Counted from the first letter of the stretch, positions 1-8,669 are shown. The stretch is DNA of 64,000 bases from Chelativorans sp. Marseille-P2723 (GCF_902809845.1 NZ_CADDWI010000013.1:434001-498000), one strand, 5' to 3'. The notes: generated from the letters alone by a model not told the origin. Translations and numbers: made by a program.

Positions 1-110
1 TCGGAATGTTCTACAACCTGAAGCCTGCGCACGTCAGGAACGGGTTGCTGTCGCCCGTTGACCCGAACGACAGCAGAAATGTAAGCCGAGGGCGTCTGCA
101 AAATGCGAGG

Positions 111-338
111 CTATTCACAACGTCGCCAATGGAGCCTCTGAAGGAGGCAGGTCGGTACATACGCAAAGACCACTTCAGCCGCCATACCGATGGTCTCGCC
201 CGCCGTGTTGTGCGGGTGAATGGTTCTGCCGATATCTACGTCATCCCCTCCCTCTCGATGGCAAGACAGATCTCGCCGCCCCCATTCGGTCCGACGATGA
301 CGCCGCGAAGTTCGGGATAGGAAGAGTTTGCAGGCAAG
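111..338 (-). pseudogene. Relic of a dihydrolipoamide dehydrogenase-like flavoprotein (C-terminal fragment)
   Basis: Read on the minus strand, two frames carry pieces of the dimerisation domain of a pyridine nucleotide-disulfide oxidoreductase. The first (about 338 to 240) contains LRGVIVGPNGGGEI and ends at a stop. The second (236 to 111) contains DIGRTIHPHNTAGETIGMAA, which resembles the HPHPTLxE signature carrying the catalytic His-Glu pair of E3-type enzymes. The frame change between the pieces, the early stop and the absence of the FAD and NAD domains mark it as a decayed fragment. The family call rests on this short signature, so it is tentative. It borders the downstream end of the amidase operon. 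Confidence 0.45.
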
Positions 339-402
339 CTCTGCCTTGGCGGCTTTGCGCCCTCACATCGGGATAGCGTCATTGACCGAGACGAATAACG
401 GC

Positions 403-1821
403 TTAAGCATCACAGCCCGGAGGCATTAGCTTGTGGAAATCGGTGACGCGCTGATAGGCGTCGCCGGCGCGAAACAGAACCGGTTCGGCAAATGGGCGCC
501 CGACAAGTTGGAACGCGGCAGGCATGCCGTTACTTGTGAACCCGCATGGAATCGAGAGTGCCGGCAATCCAAGATAAGCAATACCGCGGGTGTAGGTGGT
601 AATCAGGCCGATGACCTCAGCCACTTCTTCAGGGGGCAACTCGGTCGTTGCCGAGATGGATGGCACAGGTACTGGCAACGTGGGAATATGAACCATGTCC
701 GCGTGACGCATCGCGGTTTCAATCCATTCGCGGATGATCCCGGCCCGCATGCGGAGAGCATCGAGGTATCGGACTGCAGAGACCTGATAGCCAGGGATTA
801 TGCGGCTGCGGACTTGAGCGCCGTAGTCTTGCCCTCGCTCAGACAGCCATTGCCGATGCAGGCTCGCAGCCTCCGCCGTCATCACCACCGTCATCAATGA
901 ATTGATAAGGTCCATATCCGGCGGAGTGGTCTCAACGATTACCGCTCCCGCTTCTTTCAGCACGGCAAGACTCTCGTCCATCAGGCGCTGGACTTCGGCG
1001 TCGGTATGGTCCCGGTAGTAGCCGGTGGGAACGGCGATGCTGATGCCGCGGAGATCCTTGCCAAGATGTTCCTCGAAAACGGGAAGGCTCAGATTCACGC
1101 TGGCAGGGTCTCGCGGGTCGAAACCGGCGATCACTCGCATCACTCTTGCTACGTCTCGCACCGATCTGGCGAGCGGCCCTATAACATCCAGGCTCGGTGC
1201 AGCCGGCATCGAGCCATACCTAGGAACCAGGCCTATTGTCGGACGCAGGCCGACCACTCCGCTCATTGCGGAGGGGTGTCGCAAGGAGCCACCTGTATCC
1301 GACCCCAGAGCCACCGGCACCAGCCGGGCAGCGACTGCCGCGCCGGATCCTGAAGACGAGCCTCCGGACCCATATTCAGTGTTCCACGGGCTGCGTCCGT
1401 GTCCGTAATGTCGGTTGTACCCGGTTGGTGAAAATGCAAACTCGGCAAGGTGCAGCGTTCCCAGATCGAGCGCACCGCTCTGATCCAGTCTTTCAAGCGC
1501 CGTGGCAGTCGTGTCAGGAACGAAATTCTTGCGGATGATCGAGCCGCCGGTGCAGCGGCGTCCGGCGCGATAGAGAAGGTCCTTGTGCGCAAGGGGAGCA
1601 CCGGCCAGCAGCCCCAACTCCTCGCCCCGGGCTCTGGCAAGGTCGATCGAGCGAGCGGCCTCCAACGCGGCGTCCGGCTGCAACTCTATGATCGCATTAT
1701 AGCGCTGGCCCAGGGTGGCCAGCCTGTCGAGTGCCTCTCGCGCAAGAGCCTCAGCAGTGAAGTCGCCATTGCGAACCCCCTGCACCATGTCGAGCATATC
1801 GAGCGTGCAAGATGCAGTCAC
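403..1821 (-). CDS. Amidase signature family hydrolase
   Basis: A 472-residue amidase of normal family length that hydrolyses a carboxamide to the acid and ammonia. The Ser-cisSer-Lys triad is visible: Lys80 in AHKDLL, the Gly/Ser-rich loop at 151-160 with the cis-Ser, and the nucleophile Ser179 in GSDTGGS, followed by VGLRPT. The GTG start overlaps the stop of the preceding 61-residue gene (GTGA), so the two are probably translationally coupled. It is the last gene of a minus-strand operon with a Liv-type importer, a deacetylase-type ring hydrolase and an aldolase. Inference: it cleaves the half-amide made by the upstream ring opener, as half-amidases do in cyclic-imide degradation. The true substrate is unknown. 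Confidence 0.9.
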   Translation of the reverse strand: MTASCTLDMLDMVQGVRNGDFTAEALAREALDRLATLGQRYNAIIELQPDAALEAARSIDLARARGEELGLLAGAPLAHKDLLYRAGRRCTGGSIIRKNFVPDTTATALERLDQSGALDLGTLHLAEFAFSPTGYNRHYGHGRSPWNTEYGSGGSSSGSGAAVAARLVPVALGSDTGGSLRHPSAMSGVVGLRPTIGLVPRYGSMPAAPSLDVIGPLARSVRDVARVMRVIAGFDPRDPASVNLSLPVFEEHLGKDLRGISIAVPTGYYRDHTDAEVQRLMDESLAVLKEAGAVIVETTPPDMDLINSLMTVVMTAEAASLHRQWLSERGQDYGAQVRSRIIPGYQVSAVRYLDALRMRAGIIREWIETAMRHADMVHIPTLPVPVPSISATTELPPEEVAEVIGLITTYTRGIAYLGLPALSIPCGFTSNGMPAAFQLVGRPFAEPVLFRAGDAYQRVTDFHKLMPPGCDA

Positions 1822-2003
1822 TTCACCTTCTCCGTTAGTTGAAGAAGGTCCGCGCCGGCGAGAACACCGGCATCGATGGTGAGACGACGCTGGGCTGCAC
1901 GATCCACCGTCGCCCCCTGCTTCTCGGCGAGCTCTGCGAGTTGCAGATGCTCAGCGTCATCTAACGGCACCCCATGGGTGCGAATACGGCGGTCGGTTTC
2001 CAT
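1818..2003 (-). CDS. Small 61-residue protein coupled to the amidase
   Basis: A 61-residue soluble, acidic, probably helical protein. It has a good ribosome site (AGGGGAAG) upstream of its ATG, and its stop overlaps the GTG of the amidase. I do not recognise its family. Position and size recall the small GatC/AtzG-type subunits that pair with amidase-signature enzymes (as AtzG does with AtzE), but I see no convincing sequence match. It lies between livF and the amidase in the same operon. The role as amidase partner is inference from context only. Confidence 0.6.
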   Translation of the reverse strand: METDRRIRTHGVPLDDAEHLQLAELAEKQGATVDRAAQRRLTIDAGVLAGADLLQLTEKVK

Positions 2004-2038
2004 ACTGCACTTCCCCTGATCGGACTTGATTTGCGGCC

Positions 2039-2743
2039 CTAATGTACGCCGAGGTACTGGGTGAGACTGTCGAGGTTTGCGGCGACGTTGGCGGTAACAT
2101 CCGAATGCACCACTCGCCCCGTCTCGAGGACATAGAGCCGGTCCGACACGTCTAGCGCGCTGTAGAGATTCTGCTCGACCAGAAGAATGCCGAGGCCTTC
2201 CCCCCTAAGCTCTGCCATGATCTTCTCGAGGTGGCGAACCATCACCGGCGCAAGGCCTTCGGAAGGTTCGTCCATGAGGATTATGTTAGGGTCCGTCATC
2301 AGAGTGCGCGCTATAGCGAGCATCTGTCGCTCGCCGCCGGAGAGCTGGTCACCACGGTTCTGCCGACGCTCTGCGAGACGCGGGAAGAAATCGAAAGCCT
2401 TTTCAAAGGTCCATCCGGTCTTCTCATGAGCCGGCTTGAGGACAGTGAGATGCTCCGTAACTGTAAGAGAAGGAAACAGGCGCCGTCCCTGTGGGACGTA
2501 CCCGATACCTTTTCTTGCGACCTCGAAGGACGGCAATCCAATCAGTTCCTCGCCGTTCCACTTAATGCTACCGATAACACGGCTTGGTGGTTTAACGCCC
2601 ATGATCGACCGTATGAGCGTGGTCTTGCCCATGCCGTTGCGGCCGAGCAACGCGACGATTTCGCCTTTTCCCACGGAAAGGCTCAGATCGTTCAGAACGT
2701 GCGCCTCGCCATAAAAGCTGTTGACCTCGCTCACCTCAAGCAT
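2039..2743 (-). CDS. livF: Liv-type ABC transporter ATPase, LivF-like
   Basis: A 234-residue ATP-binding subunit of a branched-chain-amino-acid-type (HAAT family) importer. Visible motifs are Walker A GRNGMGKTT near residue 35, the ABC signature LSGGERQ near 136, Walker B IILMDEP and the H-loop equivalent LLVEQN. The length and the short C-terminus (TQYLGVH) are typical of LivF rather than LivG. Its start overlaps the end of livG by 8 bases. With LivG it would power uptake through the LivH/LivM channel. The substrate is not determined by this subunit; the operon context suggests an amide, imide or ureide. Confidence 0.93.
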   Translation of the reverse strand: MLEVSEVNSFYGEAHVLNDLSLSVGKGEIVALLGRNGMGKTTLIRSIMGVKPPSRVIGSIKWNGEELIGLPSFEVARKGIGYVPQGRRLFPSLTVTEHLTVLKPAHEKTGWTFEKAFDFFPRLAERRQNRGDQLSGGERQMLAIARTLMTDPNIILMDEPSEGLAPVMVRHLEKIMAELRGEGLGILLVEQNLYSALDVSDRLYVLETGRVVHSDVTANVAANLDSLTQYLGVH

Positions 2744-3491
2744 CCTGGCCGCCCCGTCCTAAATAGACATCCTGAACGTCCGTGTTGTTTTTGATCTTTT
2801 CGGGTGATGCCTCCACGAGCAGTTTGCCGTTGTTCAGCACCGTTATGTAGTCGACAAGGTTCATGACGATATCCATGTCGTGCTCAATCAGTATCAGCGT
2901 GAGGTCACGCGGCAGCGCACGTATGATGTCGGAGACGATGACGCGCTCGCGCGGCGACAGCCCAGCAGCCGGCTCGTCCAGGAGGAGAATTCGAGGTTGC
3001 GTCGCAAGCGCCATTGCGAGTTCCAGCTGGCGCTGCTCGCCATAGGACAGCTCAGTTACCACCGAGTGGCGCCGGTTTCCGAGGCCGGTCATCTCAAGAG
3101 CGGCGGCACCGCGCTCCGCCTCGTCTGGGTTCAGGGTCGGCAACGTGGCCAGTGCGAATTTGCGCGGTGTGTGACCGAGCATCGCCAGGAGGACGTTTTC
3201 CGCAACGCTCAGCCGAGGAAACAGGTTCGTGATCTGAAAGGTTCGGCTGATCCCCATCGCGCTACGTTTGTGAACTGGCGCGCGGGAGATGTCGTTGCCG
3301 TCGAACAGCACGCGCCCCTGCGTTGGGCGAACCACGCCAGTCATCGCATTGAACAAGGTGGTCTTCCCTGCTCCGTTGGGACCTATGATCGCCCGACGCT
3401 CGCCACTCCTGATAGCCATGCTGACCGCGTCGACCGCTACCAGCGCGCCAAACTGAACGGTAACATTCTCTAGCCGAAAATAGTCTTGCAC
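2736..3491 (-). CDS. livG: Liv-type ABC transporter ATPase, LivG-like
   Basis: A 251-residue ATPase, second nucleotide-binding subunit of the HAAT importer. Walker A is GPNGAGKTT near residue 37, the signature is LSYGEQRQ (a common variant of LSGGQ in this family), Walker B is ILLLDEP, followed by LIEHDM. The family's inserted region after Q-loop TFQITNLFP is present. It is overlapped by livF downstream and follows the binding-protein gene after about 80 bases. Orientation and spacing place it in the same minus-strand operon as the amidase. Confidence 0.93.
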   Translation of the reverse strand: MQDYFRLENVTVQFGALVAVDAVSMAIRSGERRAIIGPNGAGKTTLFNAMTGVVRPTQGRVLFDGNDISRAPVHKRSAMGISRTFQITNLFPRLSVAENVLLAMLGHTPRKFALATLPTLNPDEAERGAAALEMTGLGNRRHSVVTELSYGEQRQLELAMALATQPRILLLDEPAAGLSPRERVIVSDIIRALPRDLTLILIEHDMDIVMNLVDYITVLNNGKLLVEASPEKIKNNTDVQDVYLGRGGQDA

Positions 3492-3572
3492 GGCATCCCG
3501 ACCTTGCTTGCAGGGAGTAGGTTGCGGCCGGCCCGAAGGCCGACCAGTTATGCATGGTGCGAGTGCCCGAGC

Positions 3573-4814
3573 TTAGCCCTGATAGTCTCGCGAGAACGCC
3601 GGCTGGCGAAGATATTCCTCGGGATCGTACGTCCAGAACTGGGATACCGCCGGATACTCGGCAATCGGCTCGTTCCAAAACCTACCGTCGGGACGCTTTC
3701 GAAGCGATCGGATGACAACGTCGTAGATCGGGTTGCCGTAGTCGTCGAGCTTCACTGCCGTACCGAGCGGCGAGCCCGTCAGTTCCGTCTTGGAAACTGC
3801 GGCTAGGAATGCCCCCGTGTCGCTGATGTCGCCATCGATGGACTTCAACGCCTCGTCGATCCACATGGCCCCAGAATACATCGCAAAGCCATACAGCGAA
3901 GGGAGGTTCTTGTAGGCCGCTTCGTATCGGGCAACGAATTCCTGAGTTGCAGGAACGGTCGAACCTTCTGCGAAATGCGCCGCCGAGACGATTCCTTCCA
4001 CCTCGTCGCCCATCGTGCGGATGACCGACTGATCGGTCATGTTCATTGCGCCGATCAGCGGGATGTTCCCCTTCAGTCCGAAATCACGGTACTGCTGCAT
4101 GAAGCGCGTCGCGTCGGCACCCGTCTCCATGGCGAAGATCACGTCGACGCCGAGCCCCGCCAGTTGACCGAGATACGAGCTGAAATCGGACGTATTGAGC
4201 GGGTGCCAGAACTGCCCGATCACCTCGCCACCGCCGGCGCGGAACACCTGGGAGAAGCCACCACACTGCTCATGACCGAAGGTGTAGTCCTGGCTGATCG
4301 TGGCGGCCTTCCGCCATCCCTGAGCCAGCGCCCAGTCGGCCAGCGGCCGCGGGAAATGGCTCGCGGAATAGCCCGCCACGCGGATGACGTTGGAAATCCG
4401 GTGGCGCTGCGTGAGGTCATCGGCGGCAATGATGGGAATGAAATACGGCGTTCCGGTCGACTCCACATAGTTGGCGACCGCGAGGCCGGTGTTGGCCAGC
4501 AGGTTGCCGAAAAGGAGATGAACCTTTGCCTGCTCGACCAGTCGGCGGGCCTTCTGCAACGCGATGTCAGGATTGGCGCCATCGTCCTCGACAATGATCT
4601 CCACAGGCCGGCCGGCAATCAGCCCGCCTTTTTCGGCGAAGTACATCTGGAAGCCGTCGACCATCTCGCGGCCGCCGGATGCAACCACGCCTGTCAGCGG
4701 AGCCATCAGGCCGATCCGGATTGGCTCGCCCTGCGCCCGCGCCATCCACGACCCCGACAAAGGGATGCTCGCTGCCAACGAGCCGCCTGCAAATAGGAAT
4801 GTTCTGCGGTCCAT
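3573..4814 (-). CDS. Periplasmic amino-acid/amide-type substrate-binding protein
   Basis: A 413-residue Peripla_BP_6 (LivJ/AmiC/UrtA-like) binding protein. The start chosen is the ATG at 4814, preceded by GAGGAG at good spacing; an in-frame ATG at 4829 lies inside that ribosome site. The N-terminus MDRRTFLFAGG is a signal sequence with a Tat-like RR pair, ending near ARAQG. The mature part begins EPIRIGLMAPLTGVVASGG, the classic opening of the family. It would deliver the ligand to LivH/LivM. Unusually, the gene sits between livG and livM rather than at the operon edge. The closest functional relatives (amide-, urea- or amino-acid-binding) cannot be separated by eye. Confidence 0.9.
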   Translation of the reverse strand: MDRRTFLFAGGSLAASIPLSGSWMARAQGEPIRIGLMAPLTGVVASGGREMVDGFQMYFAEKGGLIAGRPVEIIVEDDGANPDIALQKARRLVEQAKVHLLFGNLLANTGLAVANYVESTGTPYFIPIIAADDLTQRHRISNVIRVAGYSASHFPRPLADWALAQGWRKAATISQDYTFGHEQCGGFSQVFRAGGGEVIGQFWHPLNTSDFSSYLGQLAGLGVDVIFAMETGADATRFMQQYRDFGLKGNIPLIGAMNMTDQSVIRTMGDEVEGIVSAAHFAEGSTVPATQEFVARYEAAYKNLPSLYGFAMYSGAMWIDEALKSIDGDISDTGAFLAAVSKTELTGSPLGTAVKLDDYGNPIYDVVIRSLRKRPDGRFWNEPIAEYPAVSQFWTYDPEEYLRQPAFSRDYQG

Positions 4815-4866
4815 GGTGTTACTCCTCATTTTATTTGTTTCCCCCTTGACTTAGCCCCGGCAATCG

Positions 4867-5859
4867 TCACCGGGAACTACGGCTGGTCCATTTGCCAAAG
4901 CCGTCCTTCAATCGACCCAGCACTCCGTCAGGAGCGAAGATCATGATGATGATGAAGACCGCACCGAGCACGCTCTGCCAGCGCTCCGTGTAGAGGCTGA
5001 CAACGTTTTCAAGGGCGATGATTGCAGCGGCCCCGATGAAACCGCCGAACAAGGTTCCGACGCCGCCGACGATTGTCATCAGCAGACCCTCCACCGACAG
5101 GACCAGCGCCACCGCAGATGGGCTCACGAAGTTGTTGAACACCGCGTACAGTGCCCCGGCCATGCCTGCGAAAAAGCCGGAGATCGTGAAGGCGGCAAAC
5201 ATATGCAGAGGCACATTGTATCCTAGGGCCTGCATCCGGCTTTCGCTGTCGCGGATCCCCCGCATCGTCAGCCCGAAGGGCGAACGAACGATACGCCACA
5301 TCGCCAAGGTGATGAGCGCGACACATACGAACACAACGTAGTAGAACGATACGTGATCATTCAGGAACTCAGGCCGGCCCGGTCCCCGAAGCCCGTTCTC
5401 GCCGCCGGTGACGGAGGTCCAGCGAAGGCAGATTCCCCACACCACCATACCAAGTGCCAAGGTCAGCAGCAGGAAGTAGACCCCGGAGGTTCGGATCGCT
5501 AGCATCCCGAACACGGCAGCCAGCATCGTTGCCATCAGCACCCCCGCGATCATGGCCACTGCTATCGAGCTGCCATCCTGCGCCAGCCAGATGGTCATGT
5601 ATGTAGCGGTGCCGAAGATGGCCCCGTGGCACAGGGATGTGCGACCCGCGTAGCCGGCGAGCATGTCGATCGACATTGCAAGCACCGCGAAGATCAGCAC
5701 CTCGGTCAGAACGCTGACCTGGTAGTTCGGTAGCACCATCGGAAGCGCGGCCAGCACCAGCGCGCCGAGCAGGACACTGACCGTTGCAGCCTTGCCTACG
5801 CGGCTCGTGCTGAGATCGCCCGCTGCAGCCGCTGAATCGGATGATAAGCTAGCCGTCAT
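4867..5859 (-). CDS. livM: Liv-type ABC transporter permease, LivM-like
   Basis: A 330-residue inner-membrane permease with about nine or ten hydrophobic segments, including the LivM-type stretch MSIDMLAGYAGRTSLCHGA and the cytoplasmic loop near SPFGLTMRGIRDSESRMQAL that contacts the ATPase. The ATG at 5859 overlaps the TGA of livH (TGATG), which argues for that start over the TTG three bases upstream. It pairs with LivH to form the channel. Confidence 0.92.
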   Translation of the reverse strand: MTASLSSDSAAAAGDLSTSRVGKAATVSVLLGALVLAALPMVLPNYQVSVLTEVLIFAVLAMSIDMLAGYAGRTSLCHGAIFGTATYMTIWLAQDGSSIAVAMIAGVLMATMLAAVFGMLAIRTSGVYFLLLTLALGMVVWGICLRWTSVTGGENGLRGPGRPEFLNDHVSFYYVVFVCVALITLAMWRIVRSPFGLTMRGIRDSESRMQALGYNVPLHMFAAFTISGFFAGMAGALYAVFNNFVSPSAVALVLSVEGLLMTIVGGVGTLFGGFIGAAAIIALENVVSLYTERWQSVLGAVFIIIMIFAPDGVLGRLKDGFGKWTSRSSR

Positions 5860-6719
5860 CAAACTGACCTTCCAAACAGGCCCAGGGGTCTAAAGGCGAG
5901 CAAGAGCGCCATCGGTCCGAAAATCACGAAGTAGGCGAGCTCCGGAAACATCACCTGCCCTATGGTATTGAGCATGCCGACAGCGATAGCACCCACCGCC
6001 GCCCCGAGAAGGCTTCCGCGACCGCCGATGATCACGACGGCCAGGGAGAACACGAGGATTTCCGCGTCGGCGCTTGGATAAAGTGTCAGGAACGCACCAC
6101 CGATGACACCGCCGAGCCCGGCCAGCGCCGCGCCAAGGAGGAACGTGAACAGAAAGATGCGACGGATGTTGACGCCGAGAGCGGCAATCGTTTCCGCATC
6201 ATCCACTCCGGCGCGGATCAGCGCCCCGAGGCGCGTGCGGTTGAGCAGCAGCCAGAGCAGAATGAAGACGGCGATGCCCAGGCCAAGCACGAAGAGCCGG
6301 TATTTTGGGTAGAAGAAGCCGGACCAGTTCAGCGCACCCCGCAGCAACTCCGGCACAGGGACGGTGAAGGTGTCGCCGCCATATAGCACCAGCAGCATGT
6401 CGTTGAGCAGGAAGGTGACACCCAGCGTCAGGAGCACCTGGCGCATCTCGTTGTCGCCAACGAACCGGAGAAGGCCGCGTTCGATCACGAGACCGATCAG
6501 CGCGACCGCGCCCATCGCGGCCATTGTGCCGATGAGGAAGCTGCCGGTCGTTGTTGCGGCGGAATAGCCGACGTACCCGCCCGCCAGGTACAGGGCACCG
6601 TGCGCGAGGTTCACGATGCGCAGCAGGCCGAAGATCAGCGTGAAGCCGGAGGCCACGATGAAGAGGAGCGCGGCAAATGTGAGCCCGTTCAGGATCTGGA
6701 GCAAGCTCAGCCCGTTCAT
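5859..6719 (-). CDS. livH: Liv-type ABC transporter permease, LivH-like
   Basis: A 286-residue permease with about eight membrane segments and the LivH hallmark motifs GLTLIFGLLRIVNLAHG-like (residues 25-42) and the ATPase-coupling loop TRLGALIRAGVDDAETIAALG. It overlaps livM at its end and starts 60 bases after the deacetylase gene, so it probably belongs to the same transcript. It forms the transmembrane pathway with LivM. Confidence 0.92.
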   Translation of the reverse strand: MNGLSLLQILNGLTFAALLFIVASGFTLIFGLLRIVNLAHGALYLAGGYVGYSAATTTGSFLIGTMAAMGAVALIGLVIERGLLRFVGDNEMRQVLLTLGVTFLLNDMLLVLYGGDTFTVPVPELLRGALNWSGFFYPKYRLFVLGLGIAVFILLWLLLNRTRLGALIRAGVDDAETIAALGVNIRRIFLFTFLLGAALAGLGGVIGGAFLTLYPSADAEILVFSLAVVIIGGRGSLLGAAVGAIAVGMLNTIGQVMFPELAYFVIFGPMALLLAFRPLGLFGRSV

Positions 6720-6779
6720 CTGCTTCCAACTCCGCTGACGTGTCGGCGCGGACGGCGGTTATTCCCCGGGGCGAACAGG

Positions 6780-7661
6780 CTATCCATCCGACCGCGCTGC
6801 CTCGTACCAGTCCAGGATCTGTTCTCCGTTCCAGAACACGACGCCCGTGAGGCTTGCGGCATATTCGTAGACAGCCTCGAGATACTTGATCCGGTGCGGC
6901 TGGCCCGAGATGTACGGATGAACGGCGACGGCAAGAATCTTGGCGCGGTTCGCGCCCTCCTCGTGAAGCCGGTCCAGGCTGTCCTTGAAGCGATCCAGCC
7001 AGTAGCCTGATTCATGGTTGGCGACAGCCATCATCGGGATATCGTTATGCTCGACGGTATAGGGCAGCGTGACCAGCGGCCCGTTTTCCGTCGCGATCTC
7101 ACAAGGCTCATCGTCCCAGACCCAGTCGCCAATGTATTTCACACCCGCCTCAGCGAGCAGGTCCGGCGTCTCCAGCGTTTGGGTCAGCCCAGGCCCGAGC
7201 CAGCCCTTTGGACGCTGGCCGGTGAATTTTTCGAGAATGTCCATCGTGCGATGGATCATTTCGCGCTGGTTTTCGATCTTGTGGATCGGGCCCTGTTCAT
7301 AAGCATGGCCCATGAACTCCCAGCCTGCCTTCAGTGCTTCCTGCGCGACCCGCTCATAGTCCTCGCAGACGCGGGCGTTGATCGAGAGGGTCGGCTTGAT
7401 ACCGAGACGACGGTACAGATCGAAGAAGCGCCAGACGCCGACGCGCATGCCGTATTCGTGCCAGCTCCAGTTCGGAACGTCCGGGAGAAGGGCCTGGCCC
7501 GTCGGCGCGGGGATCACCTGCCTCGCCATTGGGCGCGCGATATCCCAGACTTCCAGGTTCACGATGCTCCAGATCACCACCCGTGCGCCATCCGGCAGCT
7601 TGAGTGCAGGGCGGTCGATGATTGCGCTGTAGGGTGCGCGATCACGGGGCAGCATGCTCAT
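6780..7661 (-). CDS. Polysaccharide-deacetylase-fold hydrolase (PuuE allantoinase / cyclic imide hydrolase-like)
   Basis: A 293-residue NodB-fold protein of the PuuE-like branch, which acts on ring amides rather than sugars. Features include GHAYEQGPIHKI (metal-site region, residues about 118-130), GWLGPGLTQT and the C-terminal VHPYISGQPHR segment. It has no signal peptide, so it should be cytoplasmic. The ATG overlaps the TGA of the aldolase gene (ATGA), and GGAG lies nine bases upstream. Known members hydrolyse allantoin or cyclic imides. Together with the operon's amidase this suggests ring opening followed by half-amide cleavage, but the substrate is inferred. Confidence 0.85.
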   Translation of the reverse strand: MSMLPRDRAPYSAIIDRPALKLPDGARVVIWSIVNLEVWDIARPMARQVIPAPTGQALLPDVPNWSWHEYGMRVGVWRFFDLYRRLGIKPTLSINARVCEDYERVAQEALKAGWEFMGHAYEQGPIHKIENQREMIHRTMDILEKFTGQRPKGWLGPGLTQTLETPDLLAEAGVKYIGDWVWDDEPCEIATENGPLVTLPYTVEHNDIPMMAVANHESGYWLDRFKDSLDRLHEEGANRAKILAVAVHPYISGQPHRIKYLEAVYEYAASLTGVVFWNGEQILDWYEAARSDG

Positions 7662-8365
7662 TCATTTTCTCCATTGAAATCTCGGATAATGCCGGACAGC
7701 CTCGACAGGGACGATTTCAGCAGGGCATGCAGGTTCAGGTACAGGAATCCCGCCCCCTTCTCGACGTACAGGGCGGCGCTGTCTTCATCGACGGGAAGCC
7801 CGAATGCGCAGCCGGCCCTGCGCAAGCGCACCATGATGTCCTCGACCGCGTCCAGCACGTCCGGATGCCGGGGGTTGCCGGGATGTCCCATCGACAAAGC
7901 GAGGTCATTCGGCCCGATCAGCACGAGGTCGATACCCGGAGACGTGGCGATCTCTTCCAGTCGCGCGTGCCCTTCGATCGTCTCGATCTGGGGGATGAGA
8001 AGGAGGTCGCCCTCGCGTCCGTTGCTGGCATCGCGCGCAACCTCTACGAGTTGCCGGCATTCCGCTGCGGATTCCACCTGCGGCAGCACGATGCCATCGA
8101 CCCGGCAATCGATGTATCGGATGAGCAGCGCGGGATCGGGCGTCGGCACGCGCACGACCGCGCACAGCCCAGCCGCATGTGCCATCCGGGCCATGATATG
8201 AACGCTCTCCACCGAGACCGGCGTTCGCTCGCAGTCTATGAACAGGCAATCGGCCCCGGCGCTGGCGATCGGGTCAATGACTGGAAAGGCCGCGCCACCC
8301 GGATTGACCACCAGAACTGGCTGACCACTGGCAAGCTTGTCCTTGATGCGGCGCACCATCGTCAT
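7658..8365 (-). CDS. HpcH/HpaI family aldolase
   Basis: A 235-residue class II (metal-dependent) aldolase of the HpcH/HpaI/citrate-lyase-beta fold, which cleaves or forms 2-keto-acid or malyl-type products. Visible family blocks are FIDCERTPVS near residue 47, VVRVPTPDPALLIRYID, GIVLPQVESAAEC with the catalytic Glu, LIPQIETIEG and DLVLIGPNDLALSMG. It is the first gene of the minus-strand catabolic operon, overlapping the deacetylase. It is divergent from the LysR gene across a 304-bp promoter region that holds a LysR-type dyad. It may process the carbon skeleton left after amide hydrolysis. Confidence 0.87.
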   Translation of the reverse strand: MTMVRRIKDKLASGQPVLVVNPGGAAFPVIDPIASAGADCLFIDCERTPVSVESVHIMARMAHAAGLCAVVRVPTPDPALLIRYIDCRVDGIVLPQVESAAECRQLVEVARDASNGREGDLLLIPQIETIEGHARLEEIATSPGIDLVLIGPNDLALSMGHPGNPRHPDVLDAVEDIMVRLRRAGCAFGLPVDEDSAALYVEKGAGFLYLNLHALLKSSLSRLSGIIRDFNGENE

Positions 8366-8540
8366 GCGCGAAGTCCCCTTGCCTCGCCGGACGTGCTAGA
8401 GAGTGCGCACCGTGCAGCAGCGCCTGTCTTGCGACGCCCATGTCCAGTGATGGATTCCCCCTGAGACATTCTACGCCCCCACTCGAAGGGATGGTAGGAT
8501 GCACCTCGCCCGGAAAGAAGAAGCATCAGTCGCACACCGC

Positions 8541-8557
8541 GTTGCGCGAAACGCAAC
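8541..8557. promoter_or_regulatory. LysR-type operator candidate
   Basis: A perfect dyad, GTTGCG-CGAAA-CGCAAC, contains the T-N11-A arrangement expected for LysR family binding sites. It is in the divergent region (8366-8669) between the aldolase operon and the LysR gene, about 110 bases from the regulator start. No other gene is seen in that region. Binding by the adjacent regulator is inference. Confidence 0.55.
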
Positions 8558-8669
8558 ACCGGTAGCCGCGTACGTATTCCAGCTGTCCTGCCGTATGATC
8601 GCGATCTTCGGCCCTGTCGGCCTGCCGCGGTTGATGCTATTGCGGTTCGGGATCGACGGGGGAAGGCCA

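Noticed and set aside
6-320. 104-codon plus-strand frame at the window start
   Set aside because: It is the antisense of the dihydrolipoamide-dehydrogenase-like relic; the family signatures read on the minus strand.
8499-8669. N-terminal extension of the LysR gene
   Set aside because: Family proteins begin at the winged helix; ATG 8670 has a good ribosome site, and the extension would cover the likely operator.
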